DNA of 64,000 bases from Streptomyces hydrogenans. GTDB lineage: Bacteria > Actinomycetota > Actinomycetes > Streptomycetales > Streptomycetaceae. Below, in pieces: positions 23,210 to 32,019 of the stretch. Location of the stretch: assembly GCF_014656075.1 (NCBI RefSeq), contig NZ_BNBS01000019.1, positions 23,621-87,620 of the forward strand, in the 5' to 3' direction. A model generated the notes under the pieces. The model did no database searches and had not been told where the DNA came from. It saw only the letters and a list, made by a program, of their open reading frames with translations. Each line of letters opens with the position of its first letter. Position 1 is the stretch's first letter. A program made the position numbers and the translations under genes.

Positions 23210-24448
23210 ATGACGCTGCACGAGGGGCGCGCGGTCTCCCGGAGAACGGTGCTGCGCCGGACCGGCGCGGGACTCGGACTCGCGGCGCTCGGGGCGGGCG
23301 CCTGGGGTTGCGGACCGGTCGAGGACCCCGGCGCGGCCGGCCCGTCCGCCTCCTCAGCGCCCTCCGCGCCGGAGGGCACGCCGTCGGGAGGCGCCTTCAC
23401 CACCCCGCCGCCCGGCACCGCCCCGGGCCCGCTGTGGCAGCGGCCGACCGCCAAGGGCACCCTCGGCATGGACGCGCTCGCGGTCGCGGGCGACGTCGTG
23501 CTCGTCTCCGGCGACCCGCTGGTCGGCCGGGACGTGGCCACCGGCGAGGAGCGCTGGCGGCGCGAGGAGGCCGCCGTGCCGGGCGCGAAGATGCTGGTGC
23601 GCGGCGGCACCCTCTACCTGGCGAGCGCGCAGTACGACGGGGACGTCGTCGGGCTCGACCCGGCGACGGGCCGGGAGACCTGGCGCAGCCGGCTCGGCCG
23701 GCGCTTCTCCCAGCCGCGGACGATCGCCGCCGACGAGCGGCGGGTCTACGTCCTCGCGGGCATCCTGGAGAAGGACTTCAGCGTCAAGAGGAACGTCATC
23801 GCCGCGATCGACACCTCGACGGGCAAGGTGGCGTGGCAGGAGCTGCGCGACGCGGGCACCGAGGAGTACGGCATCACCGCCGAGGCCACCGGGCGGTACC
23901 TCGCCTACACCGACTTCCGCGAGAACGTGACGGTCCGCGACACGGCGACCGGCCGTCAGCTGTGGACGAAGAAGATCGGCCGCTCCAACAGCGGGCGCCT
24001 CGCGGTCCACGAGGAGCTGGTGATCGTCGCCGACGCGGGGCGGCTGCGCGCCTTCGCGCTGGCCGACGGGGCGGAGCGCTGGTCGCTGGCGTCCGAGGAG
24101 TACACCCGCTTCCACGGGGTCGGCGTCCTCGACGGGGTGCTCTACGCTTCCGACTCCGGGCACGTGCTGCGGGCGGTCGACGCGGCGACGGGCAAGGAGG
24201 GTTGGCGCACGGAGTCGCTGCTGGACGTGGCCTACGCCGGGCAGTTCGCCAAGGTGGGCGGCACCCTGTACGCCGCGACCGAGCTGGACGACAAGGGCGG
24301 GATCCTCGCCTTCGACGCGCGCAACGGAAAGCTGCGCTGGCGGTACAACGACGGCACCAAGGCGCTGGCCCAGTGGTACGTCGCGGCGGCGGGCACGCGC
24401 CTGATGGCGCTCCACGGGGAGCGGCTCACCGCCCTCCCGGCCGTCTGA
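23210..24448 (+). CDS. Tat-exported PQQ-like beta-propeller repeat protein, possible lipoprotein
   Basis: 412 residues. Twin-arginine signal (SRRTVLRR) and hydrophobic segment end at GAGAWGC, a non-ideal lipobox, followed by a Ser/Pro/Ala-rich linker (about 35-65) typical of surface lipoproteins. The rest is a beta-propeller of PQQ-like repeats, with ATG(E/R/K)xxW blades recurring (ATGEERWRR, ATGRETWRS, STGKVAWQE, ATGRQLWTK, ATGKEGWRT, RNGKLRW). PQQ-binding residues for a dehydrogenase are not evident, so a scaffold or BamB-like structural role is more likely. The ATG start has a GGGGGCGG stretch upstream. Confidence 0.82.
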   Translation: MTLHEGRAVSRRTVLRRTGAGLGLAALGAGAWGCGPVEDPGAAGPSASSAPSAPEGTPSGGAFTTPPPGTAPGPLWQRPTAKGTLGMDALAVAGDVVLVSGDPLVGRDVATGEERWRREEAAVPGAKMLVRGGTLYLASAQYDGDVVGLDPATGRETWRSRLGRRFSQPRTIAADERRVYVLAGILEKDFSVKRNVIAAIDTSTGKVAWQELRDAGTEEYGITAEATGRYLAYTDFRENVTVRDTATGRQLWTKKIGRSNSGRLAVHEELVIVADAGRLRAFALADGAERWSLASEEYTRFHGVGVLDGVLYASDSGHVLRAVDAATGKEGWRTESLLDVAYAGQFAKVGGTLYAATELDDKGGILAFDARNGKLRWRYNDGTKALAQWYVAAAGTRLMALHGERLTALPAV

Positions 24449-24461
24449 GCCGGGCCGGGAG
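24434..24461. terminator. hairpin between the beta-propeller gene and dapD
   Basis: CTCCCGGCC / GGCCGGGAG, nine perfect base pairs with a 10-nt loop that contains the TGA stop. It separates two convergent genes 27 bp apart. Confidence 0.6.
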
Positions 24462-24475
24462 AGCGGGACGCACGG

Positions 24476-25462
24476 TCAGTTGTGGCTGTGCAGGATGTCG
24501 TTGAGGCCGTTCCAGACCGCGTTGTTCGGGCGGGCCTCGACGGCGCCGGTGACCGAGTTGCGGCGGAAGAGGATGTTCGAGTTGCCGGAGAGGTCGCGCG
24601 CCTTGACGACCTGGCCGTCGGGCAGGGTGACCCGGGTGCCGGCGGTGACGTACAGGCCGGCCTCGACGACGCACTCGTCGCCGAGCGCGATGCCGACGCC
24701 CGCCTCGGCGCCGACGAGGCAGCGCTCGCCGATGGAGATGACGACGTTGCCGCCGCCGGAGAGGGTGCCCATGGTGGAGGCGCCGCCGCCGATGTCGGAG
24801 CCGTCGCCGACGACGACGCCGGCGGAGATGCGGCCCTCGACCATGGAGGTGCCCAGCGTGCCGGCGTTGAAGTTGACGAAGCCCTCGTGCATGACGGTGG
24901 TGCCGGCGGCGAGGTGGGCGCCGAGGCGGACCCGGTCGGCGTCGGCGATGCGGACGCCGGTGGGCACGACGTAGTCGGTCATGCGGGGGAACTTGTCGAT
25001 CGAGGTCACCTGGAGGTGCAGGCCCTCGGCGCGGGCGTTGAGGCGGACCCGCTCGATGTCGTCGACGGCGACCGGGCCGAGCGAGGTCCAGGCGACGTTG
25101 GCGAGCAGGCCGAAGACGCCGTCCAGGCTCTGGCCGTGCGGCTTCACCAGCCGGTGGCTGAGCAGGTGGAGGCGGAGGTAGGCGTCGTGGGCGTCGGCCG
25201 GCTTCTCGTCGAGGGAGGAGATGACGGTGCGGACGGCGACCACCTCGACGCCGCGGCGGGCGTCCACGCCGAGGGCCTTGGCGGCGCCCTCGCCGAGGGC
25301 GTTCACCGCCTCGTCCGGGGAGAGCCGCGTGGTGCCGGCCGGGCCGGGCTCTTCGGTGAGCTCGGGGGCGGGGAACCAGGTGTCGAGGACGGTGCCGTCA
25401 CCGGCGATGGTGGCGAGGCCGGCGGCGACGGCGCCGGTGGTGCGAGGAGCAGTGGTGGTCAT
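24476..25462 (-). CDS. dapD: 2,3,4,5-tetrahydropyridine-2,6-dicarboxylate N-succinyltransferase
   Basis: 328 residues, matching the actinobacterial DapD type. It transfers succinyl from succinyl-CoA to tetrahydrodipicolinate in lysine/diaminopimelate synthesis. A helical N-terminal domain is followed from about residue 165 by a left-handed beta-helix of hexapeptide repeats ([55 protein letters not shown]). The ATG start lacks a ribosome binding site; a TAGGTT element lies seven bases upstream, so translation is probably leaderless. It is separately transcribed from dapA. Confidence 0.93.
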   Translation of the reverse strand: MTTTAPRTTGAVAAGLATIAGDGTVLDTWFPAPELTEEPGPAGTTRLSPDEAVNALGEGAAKALGVDARRGVEVVAVRTVISSLDEKPADAHDAYLRLHLLSHRLVKPHGQSLDGVFGLLANVAWTSLGPVAVDDIERVRLNARAEGLHLQVTSIDKFPRMTDYVVPTGVRIADADRVRLGAHLAAGTTVMHEGFVNFNAGTLGTSMVEGRISAGVVVGDGSDIGGGASTMGTLSGGGNVVISIGERCLVGAEAGVGIALGDECVVEAGLYVTAGTRVTLPDGQVVKARDLSGNSNILFRRNSVTGAVEARPNNAVWNGLNDILHSHN

Positions 25463-25469
25463 GACGGAA

Positions 25470-25475
25470 AACCTA
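25470..25475 (-). promoter_or_regulatory. -10 element, probable leaderless promoter of dapD
   Basis: TAGGTT on the minus strand ends seven bases before the ATG; TTGGCC 19 bp further upstream is a possible -35. Confidence 0.5.
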
Positions 25476-25506
25476 ACGGGCGAGGCGGCGCCCGGGCCAA
25501 CCGGTC

Positions 25507-26091
25507 TCAGGGGCCGGTCGGACCGGCCGGAGCATCCGACGAGCCCCCGGCCTGCTCTTTCGGGCCTTCGTTCAGGATCCGGGCGAGCATCTCGCGCGCG
25601 TACGCCTCGTCGTACGGCGCGCCGGTGAGCAGCACCTGGAGGCCGATCCCGTCCATCAGGGCGACCAGGGCGCGGGCGGTGCTCCGGCCGGTGTGCGGGG
25701 CGAGGGCGGTGACGACCTCCTCGGTCCACGCGGCGGCGACCGGCCGGAGCGCGGGCCGGCGCAGGGCGGCGAGGTAGAGCTCGTACTCCAGCTCCACCTG
25801 GCTGCGCTCGCCGCCGAGCCACTCCCCCAGGAGCCGGGCGAGCGCGTCGGCGCCGGGCAGGGGGCGGTTCCGCAGCTCCTCGGCGAAGCCCGCGTTCACC
25901 CGGTGCAGGGCGGCGACGAGCAGCTCGTCGAGGGAGGAGAAGTGGTATGTGGTGGAGCCGAGCGGCACGTCGGCCTCGGCGGCGACCGTGCGGTGGCTGA
26001 GCCCGCCGATCCCGTCCCGCCGCACCACCCGCAGGGCGGCGTCGACCAGCCGCTCGCGCCGCTCGGGGTCGTACCGCCGGGCCCGCGCCAT
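25507..26091 (-). CDS. TetR family transcriptional regulator
   Basis: 194 residues. N-terminal helix-turn-helix (about 10-55; [20 protein letters not shown] then [14 protein letters not shown]) and a helical ligand-binding C-terminal domain. Its ATG overlaps the stop of the upstream efflux gene (TGATG), so the two form one transcription unit. In such pairs the TetR protein normally represses the efflux gene and is released by a drug-like ligand. No palindromic operator is obvious in the short upstream region. Confidence 0.88.
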   Translation of the reverse strand: MARARRYDPERRERLVDAALRVVRRDGIGGLSHRTVAAEADVPLGSTTYHFSSLDELLVAALHRVNAGFAEELRNRPLPGADALARLLGEWLGGERSQVELEYELYLAALRRPALRPVAAAWTEEVVTALAPHTGRSTARALVALMDGIGLQVLLTGAPYDEAYAREMLARILNEGPKEQAGGSSDAPAGPTGP

Positions 26092-26411
26092 CAGTGCGCC
26101 CCGCCCAGGTTGAGCACGGCGACGCCGAGGACGATGAGGAGGATGCCGGCGATCTTGGCGAGGCTCAGCGTCTCCCCGAGGAAGAGGATCCCGATGCCGG
26201 CGACGGCCGCCGTGCCGACCCCGGACCAGATCGCGTAGGCGGTGCCGACCTGGAGGGTCTTGAGGGCCTGGGCGAGCAGGGCGAAGGCGACGAGGTAGCC
26301 GGCGCCGGTGATCAGCGAGGGCCAGAGCCTGCTGAAGCCCTCGCTGTACTTCATCGAGGTGGTGGCGATGATCTCGGCCGCGATGGCCCCGGCGAGCAGT
26401 CCGTAACCCAT
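26091..26411 (-). CDS. small multidrug resistance (SMR) family efflux protein
   Basis: 106 residues with four membrane helices, the standard SMR size. The essential membrane glutamate of helix 1 is in [18 protein letters not shown] (E13 or nearby), and helix 3 has the [10 protein letters not shown] motif of the QacE/EmrE branch rather than the guanidinium exporter form. It acts as a proton antiporter for cationic lipophilic compounds. The ATG chosen gives the normal N-terminus; a TACCCT element six bases upstream suggests a leaderless transcript. It is the first gene of a two-gene unit with the TetR regulator. Confidence 0.9.
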   Translation of the reverse strand: MGYGLLAGAIAAEIIATTSMKYSEGFSRLWPSLITGAGYLVAFALLAQALKTLQVGTAYAIWSGVGTAAVAGIGILFLGETLSLAKIAGILLIVLGVAVLNLGGAH

Positions 26412-26417
26412 GCGCCG

Positions 26418-26466
26418 AGGGTACCCGGCGATGCGTACGGGTGTACACAACGGCTGCCGTTACCGT
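26418..26466. promoter_or_regulatory. back-to-back leaderless-type -10 elements for the SMR and membrane-protein genes
   Basis: On the minus strand TACCCT (26418-26423) lies six bases before the SMR ATG. On the plus strand TACCGT (26461-26466) lies seven bases before the ATG at 26474. No Shine-Dalgarno sequence precedes either gene. Confidence 0.5.
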
Positions 26467-26473
26467 ATCGCCC

Positions 26474-27535
26474 ATGACTTATGCCCCTGGGCCGTACGGG
26501 TACGGCTACGCTCCGGTGCCGCCCCCGCCCAAGCCCGGCGTGATACCCCTGGCGCCCCTCGACCTGAACCACGTCCTGGGGGGCGCCTTCGCCGCGTACC
26601 GCCGCAACTGGAAGGTGCTGCTCGGCATCACCCTGGTCTCCTACGCGCTGGCCGCCCTGCTGATCGCCGGGGTCGGCACGGCCGCCTGGACCGGTCTCTC
26701 CGACCGGTGGGAGCACACCTCCACCGCCGAGGACGTCGCCCTCTCGGACCTCACGCCGCTCTTCACCGCCCTCGGCATCATCTGGCTGGCCTGCTCGGTG
26801 GGGCTGCTGCTGGCGACCGGCCTGCTGCACGCCGCCGTCGCGGTCGTGGTCCAGGAGGCGGTGCTCGGCCGCCGGCCGGGCTTCGGGACGGTGTGGCGCC
26901 GGGCGTGGTCCCGGCTCGGCGCGGTGCTCGGCTCGGTCCTGCTGTCGGCCGTGGCCGCCGTCGTGCCCGCCCTGCTCTTCATGATCGGCCTCTTCCTCAT
27001 GCTGGCCGCGATGCTCGCGAGCATCGGGTCCGACGACGGTGCCGACGGCGCCGGATGGGCCCTCACCGGCCTGCTCTTCTTCCTCCTCGCCCTCGCGGCG
27101 TCACCGCTGGCCCTCTGGCTCTGGGTGAAGTTCAGCCTCGCCCCGACGGCCGCCGTCGTCGAGTCGGCCGGCACCCTGACCGCCCTGCGCCGGTCCGCGC
27201 AGCTGGTCCGCGGCGCCTGGTGGCGGATCTTCGGCTACACGCTGGTGATGATGCTGATCGTCGGCGGCGTCACCTTCGTGATGCAGATGGTCGTCTCCCT
27301 GACGACACAGGCGTCCCTCTTCGCCGCCCCGCTCGCCCAGCACGCCACCCCCGGCACGGTCTTCTTCTCGATGGGCACCGCCGCGGTGGTCTCCACGCTG
27401 CTCATGCTGGGGACCCAGGCCGTCCTGGGCCCCCTCCAGCCCCTGACCTCCGGGCTGCTCTACGTGGACCAGCGCATCCGCCGGGAGAACCTGGCCCCGG
27501 TCCTGGCCGAGGCCGCGGCCGCCCCGCACGCCTGA
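26474..27535 (+). CDS. multi-pass membrane protein with glycerophosphodiesterase-type membrane domain
   Basis: 353 residues. A short Pro/Tyr-rich cytosolic N-terminus (YAPGPYGYGYAPVPPPPKPG) is followed by about six transmembrane segments, long amphipathic parts and the conserved start PLDLNHVLGGAFAAYRRNWK. This fits the family annotated as glycerophosphoryl diester phosphodiesterase membrane-domain proteins, common in actinobacteria with no proven activity. Catalytic phosphodiesterase residues are absent. The ATG sits seven bases after TACCGT. It ends at a strong bidirectional terminator. Confidence 0.75.
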   Translation: MTYAPGPYGYGYAPVPPPPKPGVIPLAPLDLNHVLGGAFAAYRRNWKVLLGITLVSYALAALLIAGVGTAAWTGLSDRWEHTSTAEDVALSDLTPLFTALGIIWLACSVGLLLATGLLHAAVAVVVQEAVLGRRPGFGTVWRRAWSRLGAVLGSVLLSAVAAVVPALLFMIGLFLMLAAMLASIGSDDGADGAGWALTGLLFFLLALAASPLALWLWVKFSLAPTAAVVESAGTLTALRRSAQLVRGAWWRIFGYTLVMMLIVGGVTFVMQMVVSLTTQASLFAAPLAQHATPGTVFFSMGTAAVVSTLLMLGTQAVLGPLQPLTSGLLYVDQRIRRENLAPVLAEAAAAPHA

Positions 27536-27542
27536 CCTGACA

Positions 27543-27587
27543 TACGAGGAGAGGCCCCCGGCGCGATGCCGGGGGCCTCTCCTCGTA
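27543..27587. terminator. strong bidirectional terminator
   Basis: A 20-bp perfect stem (TACGAGGAGAGGCCCCCGGC and its complement) with loop GCGAT, between the membrane-protein gene and the convergent end of the suf operon. Confidence 0.92.
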
Positions 27588-27597
27588 CGGTGACGGC

Positions 27598-27936
27598 TCA
27601 GACGTTGAAGCCGAGCGCGCGCAGCTGCTCGCGGCCGTCGTCGGTGATCTTGTCCGGGCCCCACGGGGGCATCCAGACCCAGTTGATCCGCAGCTCGTTG
27701 ACGATGCCGTCGGTGGCCGAGCGGGCCTGGTCCTCGATGACGTCCGTCAGCGGACAGGCCGCCGAGGTCAGCGTCATGTCCAGCGTCGCGACGTTGGAGT
27801 CGTCGATGTGGATCCCGTAGATCAGGCCGAGGTTGACGACGTCGATGCCCAGCTCGGGGTCGACGACGTCGTACAGCGCCTCGCGGACTTCTTCCTCGGA
27901 GGCCGGCTTCATGGTGGCCTCGATGTTCTCGGTCAT
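27598..27936 (-). CDS. MIP18/DUF59 metal-sulfur cluster assembly factor (SufT-like)
   Basis: 112 residues. The MIP18 core EALYDVVDPELGIDVVNLGL and the downstream cysteine segment LTSAACPLTDVIEDQ are both visible. Members act in Fe-S cluster maturation or delivery. It is the last gene of the suf operon and its ATG overlaps the sufU stop (ATGA). It ends at the bidirectional terminator. In actinobacteria this gene is part of the SUF set; the precise step is not settled. Confidence 0.9.
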   Translation of the reverse strand: MTENIEATMKPASEEEVREALYDVVDPELGIDVVNLGLIYGIHIDDSNVATLDMTLTSAACPLTDVIEDQARSATDGIVNELRINWVWMPPWGPDKITDDGREQLRALGFNV

Positions 27937-28406
27937 GCCGACTTCCTCACAGACTTCTGGTCGTCTCCGCCCAGGGCCTGGGCGGTCGCGTCCTTCCACG
28001 CCATCCAGCTGAGCAGCGCGCACTTCACCCGGGCCGGGTACTTGGAGACGCCGGCGAACGCGACCGCGTCCTCCAGGATCTCCTCCATGGCGTCATCCGG
28101 TTCGAGCTGGCCCTTGGACTGCATCAGCTCCAGGAAGGTGCCCTGGATCTTCTGCGCCTCGGCCAGCTCCTTGCCGACGAGCAGCTCGTTGAGGACGGAG
28201 GCCGACGCCTGGCTGATGGAGCAGCCCTGGCCCTCGTACGAGACGTCCTCGATGCGGTCGCCGTCGTACTTCACGCGCAGCGTGATCTCGTCGCCGCACG
28301 TCGGGTTGACGTGGTGCACCTCGGCGTCGCCGTCCCGCAAGCCCCGCCCGTGCGGGTGCTTGTAGTGGTCCAGGATGACGTCCTGGTACATCGAATCCAG
28401 CTTCAC
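27933..28406 (-). CDS. sufU: SufU Fe-S cluster assembly sulfurtransferase/scaffold
   Basis: 157 residues. The zinc/cluster ligands are C37 and D39 (NPTCGDE), C62 (GCSIS) and C129 (VKCALL), with the 18-21 residue insertion typical of SufU relative to IscU. In Gram-positive bacteria SufU accepts persulfide sulfur from SufS via its zinc site. The GTG start follows sufS by 12 bp, and the gene overlaps the next one. Confidence 0.93.
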   Translation of the reverse strand: MKLDSMYQDVILDHYKHPHGRGLRDGDAEVHHVNPTCGDEITLRVKYDGDRIEDVSYEGQGCSISQASASVLNELLVGKELAEAQKIQGTFLELMQSKGQLEPDDAMEEILEDAVAFAGVSKYPARVKCALLSWMAWKDATAQALGGDDQKSVRKSA

Positions 28407-28418
28407 AGCTCTGCCGCC

Positions 28419-29687
28419 CTATCCGAAGAAGTTACGGACGTGCTCCAGCCCCTCGACGAGGGCGTCGACCTCGGCCGGAGTGGAGTACAGGTAGAACGAC
28501 GCCCGCGTGGTCGCAGGAATTCCGTACCGCAGGCAGACCGGCCGCGCGCAGTGGTGGCCGACCCGGACCGCGATGCCCTGCTCGTCGAGGACCTGGCCCA
28601 CGTCGTGCGGGTGGATGTCGCCGAGCGTGAAGGAGATCGCCGCGCCGCGGTCCTCGGCCGTGGTGGGGCCGATGATCCGCAGGTCCGGCACCTCCTGGAG
28701 GCGACGGACGGCGTACTCGGTGATCGCGTGCTCGTGGCGCGCGATGTTCTCCATGCCGATCGCCGACAGGTAGTCCACGGCCGCGCCGAGGCCGACGGCC
28801 TGGGCGATCGGGGGCGTACCCGCCTCGAACTTGTGCGGGGCCGGCGCGTAGGTGGAGGAGTGCATCGAGACGGTCTCGATCATCTCGCCGCCGCCGAGGA
28901 AGGGCGGCAGGTCCTCCAGGAGCTCCTGCCGTCCCCACAGCACGCCGATGCCGGTCGGGCCGCACATCTTGTGGCCGGTGAAGGCCACGAAGTCGGCCTG
29001 GAGCGCCTGCACGTCCAGGACCTGGTGCGGGGCCGCCTGCGAGGCGTCGATGCAGACGAGCGCACCGACCTCCTGGGCGCGCCGGACGATGGTCTCGACC
29101 GGGTTCTGGGTGCCGAGCAGGTTGGAGACCAGCGTGAAGGAGACGATCTTCGTCTTCTCCGTGATGACCTCTTCGATGTTCGACAGGTCGAGACGGCCGT
29201 CGTCGGTGAGGCCGAACCACTTCAGCTTCGCGCCGGTGCGCTGCGAGAGCAGCTGCCACGGGACGATGTTGGAGTGGTGCTCCATCTCCGTGATGGCGAT
29301 CTCGGTCTCGTGGTCCACCCGGTAGGGGTCCTCGGCCCAGCCCAGCATGTTGGCCACGAGGTTGAGCGACTCGGAGGCGTTCTTGGTGAAGATCACCTCA
29401 TTGCGGCTCGGCGCGTTGATGAAGGCGGCGACCTTGTCGCGGGCGCCCTCGTACAGCGCGGTGGCCTCCTCGGCGACCGTGTAGACGCCGCGGTGGACGT
29501 TGGCGTTGTGACGCTCGTAGTAGGCGTTGAGCGCGTCGAGGACCTGCCGCGGCTTCTGCGAGGTGGCCGCGGAGTCCAGGTACACGATCTTCTTGCCGTC
29601 GTGGACCGTGCGATCCAGGAGCGGGAAGTCCTTGCGGATCGCCTCGGTGTCGAGGAGGCCGGTCAGCCCCTGATGGGCGGAAGTCAC
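28419..29687 (-). CDS. sufS: SufS group II cysteine desulfurase
   Basis: 422 residues. PLP-dependent enzyme taking sulfur from L-cysteine for Fe-S assembly. The Schiff-base lysine is K240 (TGHKMCG), the catalytic histidine lies in TEMEHHSN (about 137) and the persulfide cysteine is C380 (GHHCARP). The GTG start overlaps the sufC stop by four bases (GTGA). It is followed directly by sufU, its sulfur acceptor. Confidence 0.95.
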   Translation of the reverse strand: MTSAHQGLTGLLDTEAIRKDFPLLDRTVHDGKKIVYLDSAATSQKPRQVLDALNAYYERHNANVHRGVYTVAEEATALYEGARDKVAAFINAPSRNEVIFTKNASESLNLVANMLGWAEDPYRVDHETEIAITEMEHHSNIVPWQLLSQRTGAKLKWFGLTDDGRLDLSNIEEVITEKTKIVSFTLVSNLLGTQNPVETIVRRAQEVGALVCIDASQAAPHQVLDVQALQADFVAFTGHKMCGPTGIGVLWGRQELLEDLPPFLGGGEMIETVSMHSSTYAPAPHKFEAGTPPIAQAVGLGAAVDYLSAIGMENIARHEHAITEYAVRRLQEVPDLRIIGPTTAEDRGAAISFTLGDIHPHDVGQVLDEQGIAVRVGHHCARPVCLRYGIPATTRASFYLYSTPAEVDALVEGLEHVRNFFG

Positions 29688-30448
29688 GCGGATGCGCCAC
29701 CCTTCACGTACTTGTCGTAGCCCTCGTTCTCCAGCTGGTCGGCGAGCTCGGCGCCGCCGGACTCGACGATGCGGCCGTTCGCGAACACGTGCACGAAGTC
29801 GGGCTTGATGTAGCGCAGGATGCGCGTGTAGTGGGTGATGAGGAGGGTGCCGACCTCGCCCGTCTCGCGGACGCGGTTGACGCCCTCGGAGACGATGCGC
29901 AGGGCGTCGACGTCGAGGCCGGAGTCGGTCTCGTCGAGGATCGCGATCCTCGGCTTGAGGAGCTCCAGCTGGAGGATCTCGTGGCGCTTCTTCTCGCCGC
30001 CGGAGAAGCCCTCGTTCACGTTGCGCTCGGCGAAGGCCGGGTCCATGGAGAGCTTCTCCATGGCCTCGCGGACCTCCTTGACCCAGGTGCGCAGCTTGGG
30101 GGCCTCGCCGCGGATGGCGGTGGCGGAGGTGCGCAGGAAGTTGGAGACCGAGACGCCGGGAACCTCGACCGGGTACTGCATGGCGAGGAAGACGCCGGCG
30201 CGGGCGCGCTCGTCGACGGACATCTCCAGGACGTCCTCGCCGTCGAGGGTGACGGTGCCGCCGGTGACCGTGTACTTGGGGTGGCCCGCCAGGGAGTACG
30301 CCAGGGTCGACTTGCCGGAGCCGTTGGGGCCCATGACCGCGTGGGTCTCACCCTGCTTGATGGTCAGGTCGACGCCCTTGAGGATCTCGCGGGGGCCGTT
30401 CTCCGCATCGACGGAGACGTGCAGGTCGTGGATTTCGAGCGTTGCCAT
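29684..30448 (-). CDS. sufC: SufC Fe-S assembly ATPase
   Basis: 254 residues. ABC-type ATPase of the SufBCD scaffold complex, cytosolic rather than a transporter. Walker A GPNGSGKST (about 39-47), Q-loop MQYP, ABC signature FSGGEKKR and Walker B ILDETDSGLD are all intact. The ATG start lies 7 bp after the Rieske gene, and it is translationally coupled to sufS. Confidence 0.96.
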   Translation of the reverse strand: MATLEIHDLHVSVDAENGPREILKGVDLTIKQGETHAVMGPNGSGKSTLAYSLAGHPKYTVTGGTVTLDGEDVLEMSVDERARAGVFLAMQYPVEVPGVSVSNFLRTSATAIRGEAPKLRTWVKEVREAMEKLSMDPAFAERNVNEGFSGGEKKRHEILQLELLKPRIAILDETDSGLDVDALRIVSEGVNRVRETGEVGTLLITHYTRILRYIKPDFVHVFANGRIVESGGAELADQLENEGYDKYVKGGASA

Positions 30449-30455
30449 GGGTGAC

Positions 30456-30773
30456 TCAGGACTCCTGGGTGACGGAGACGAGCACATCGTCCCCTTCGAT
30501 CTTTACGGGGTACACGGGGACGGGGCGCGTCGCGGGAAGGCCGGACGGCTTGCCGGTGCGGAGGTCGAAGCTGGAGCCGTGCAGCCAGCACTCGATGGCG
30601 CAGTCCTCGACCTCGCCCTCCGAGAGGGAGACGTTCGCGTGCGAGCAGATGTCGTTGATCGCGAACACCTCGCCCTCGGTGTGGACGACCGACACCGGCG
30701 TGCCGTCGACCTCGACCCGCTTCGGGGTGTCGGCCTCCAGCTCGCTCAGCGAGCAGACACGGACGAAGGCCAT
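30456..30773 (-). CDS. Rieske [2Fe-2S] ferredoxin-type protein of the suf operon
   Basis: 105 residues. The Rieske ligands C43-x-H45 (ICSHANV) and C62-x-x-H65 (CWLH) are present. Such small Rieske proteins resemble the ferredoxin subunit of non-heme oxygenases but lie in the suf operons of actinobacteria, where they may supply electrons or act as a cluster acceptor. Its start overlaps the sufD stop by one base (TGATG). Confidence 0.92.
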   Translation of the reverse strand: MAFVRVCSLSELEADTPKRVEVDGTPVSVVHTEGEVFAINDICSHANVSLSEGEVEDCAIECWLHGSSFDLRTGKPSGLPATRPVPVYPVKIEGDDVLVSVTQES

Positions 30774-31954
30774 CAGACGGAAGCCTCCAGCTCGGCCTCG
30801 ACCTTGGCGATGAGGCGCTCCTCGACGTCCGGCAGACCGATCTGCTGGACCAGCTCGGCGAAGAAGCCGCGGACGACGAGGCGGCGGGCCTCGGTCTCCG
30901 GGATGCCGCGGGCCATCAGGTAGAAGAGCTGCTCGTCGTCGAAGCGGCCGGTGGCGGAGGCGTGGCCGGCGCCGGCGATCTCGCCGGTCTCGATCTCCAG
31001 GTTCGGCACCGAGTCGACCCGGGCGCCGTCGGTGAGGACGAGGTTCCGGTTGAGCTCGTAGGTGTCGGTGCCCTCGGCGGCGGCCTGGATGAGGACGTCG
31101 CCGATCCAGACCGCGTGCGCGTCCTGGCCCTGCAGCGCGCCCTTGTAGGCCACGTTGGAGGTGCAGTGCGGGGTGTTGTGGTCGACCAGGAGGCGGTGCT
31201 CCTGGTGCTGGCCCGCGTCGGTGAAGTACAGGCCGAAGAGCTCGGCCGAGCCGCCGGGGGCGGAGTAGCTCACGCGCGGGTGGAGGCGGACGACGTCGCC
31301 GCCGAAGGTGACGACGACCGACTTGAAGGAGGCGTCCCGGCCGAGCAGCGCGTTGTGCTGCGCGACGTGGACGGCGTCCTTGTCCCAGTCCTGGACGGAG
31401 ACGACGGTGAGCTTGGCGCCGTCGCCGAGCACGAAGTCGACGTTGGCGGCGAGCACCGCGTCACCGGTGTGGTCGATGACGACGACGGCCTCGGCGAAGG
31501 CTCCGAGCTCGATCACCTGGTGGCCGAAGGCGACGCCGCCCTGGCCGTGCACGGCGACGCGGATCGGCTCGGCGAGGACGGCCTCCTTGGCGACGGTGAC
31601 GACCGACGCCTTCTCGAAGGAGGAGTACGCCTGGGCGGCGACGCGGTCGACGGGCTTGCCGGCCTTGCGCAGGCGCTCGTCGTCGCGGCCGACGGTCTCC
31701 ACGGTGACGCCCTCGGGGGCCTCGATCTCGACCCGGACGCCCTCGCCGGTCGCGACGGCGGTGCCGTCGTGCAGACCGCGCAGACGGGCGAGCGGGGTGA
31801 AGCGCCACTCCTCCTCGCGGCCGTGCGGGACGGGGAAGTCCGCGACGTCGAAGGACGGCGGGGCGCTCATGCGGGTGGCGACGGTGGACTCGGCGGCCAC
31901 CGCGATCGAGCCCGCGGTGGTGGAGCCCGCGGGGATGTTCTGAGCCTCAGCCAT
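30773..31954 (-). CDS. sufD: SufD Fe-S assembly scaffold subunit
   Basis: 393 residues. The family's right-handed beta-helix core and C-terminal helical SufBD domain are visible (ASATGRFDDEQLFYLMARGI near the end, matching the SufB counterpart). SufD pairs with SufB and SufC to build clusters. The ATG is 65 bp after the sufB stop, the largest gap in the operon. Confidence 0.94.
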   Translation of the reverse strand: MAEAQNIPAGSTTAGSIAVAAESTVATRMSAPPSFDVADFPVPHGREEEWRFTPLARLRGLHDGTAVATGEGVRVEIEAPEGVTVETVGRDDERLRKAGKPVDRVAAQAYSSFEKASVVTVAKEAVLAEPIRVAVHGQGGVAFGHQVIELGAFAEAVVVIDHTGDAVLAANVDFVLGDGAKLTVVSVQDWDKDAVHVAQHNALLGRDASFKSVVVTFGGDVVRLHPRVSYSAPGGSAELFGLYFTDAGQHQEHRLLVDHNTPHCTSNVAYKGALQGQDAHAVWIGDVLIQAAAEGTDTYELNRNLVLTDGARVDSVPNLEIETGEIAGAGHASATGRFDDEQLFYLMARGIPETEARRLVVRGFFAELVQQIGLPDVEERLIAKVEAELEASV

Positions 31955-32019
31955 GGCTGTCGTGTTGCTCTCTTCCTGCGTAAGAAATCAGTCGCTGCGG
32001 TACGGAGGGGCGGGAGGCG

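Noticed and set aside
23210..24448. A PQQ-dependent dehydrogenase
   Set aside because: Only the generic W-motif blades of PQQ-like propellers are present; no catalytic or cofactor residues of the dehydrogenases could be identified.
26091..26450. A longer SMR protein starting at 26450
   Set aside because: SMR proteins are about 105-110 residues; the extra 13 residues are basic and come before a likely promoter.
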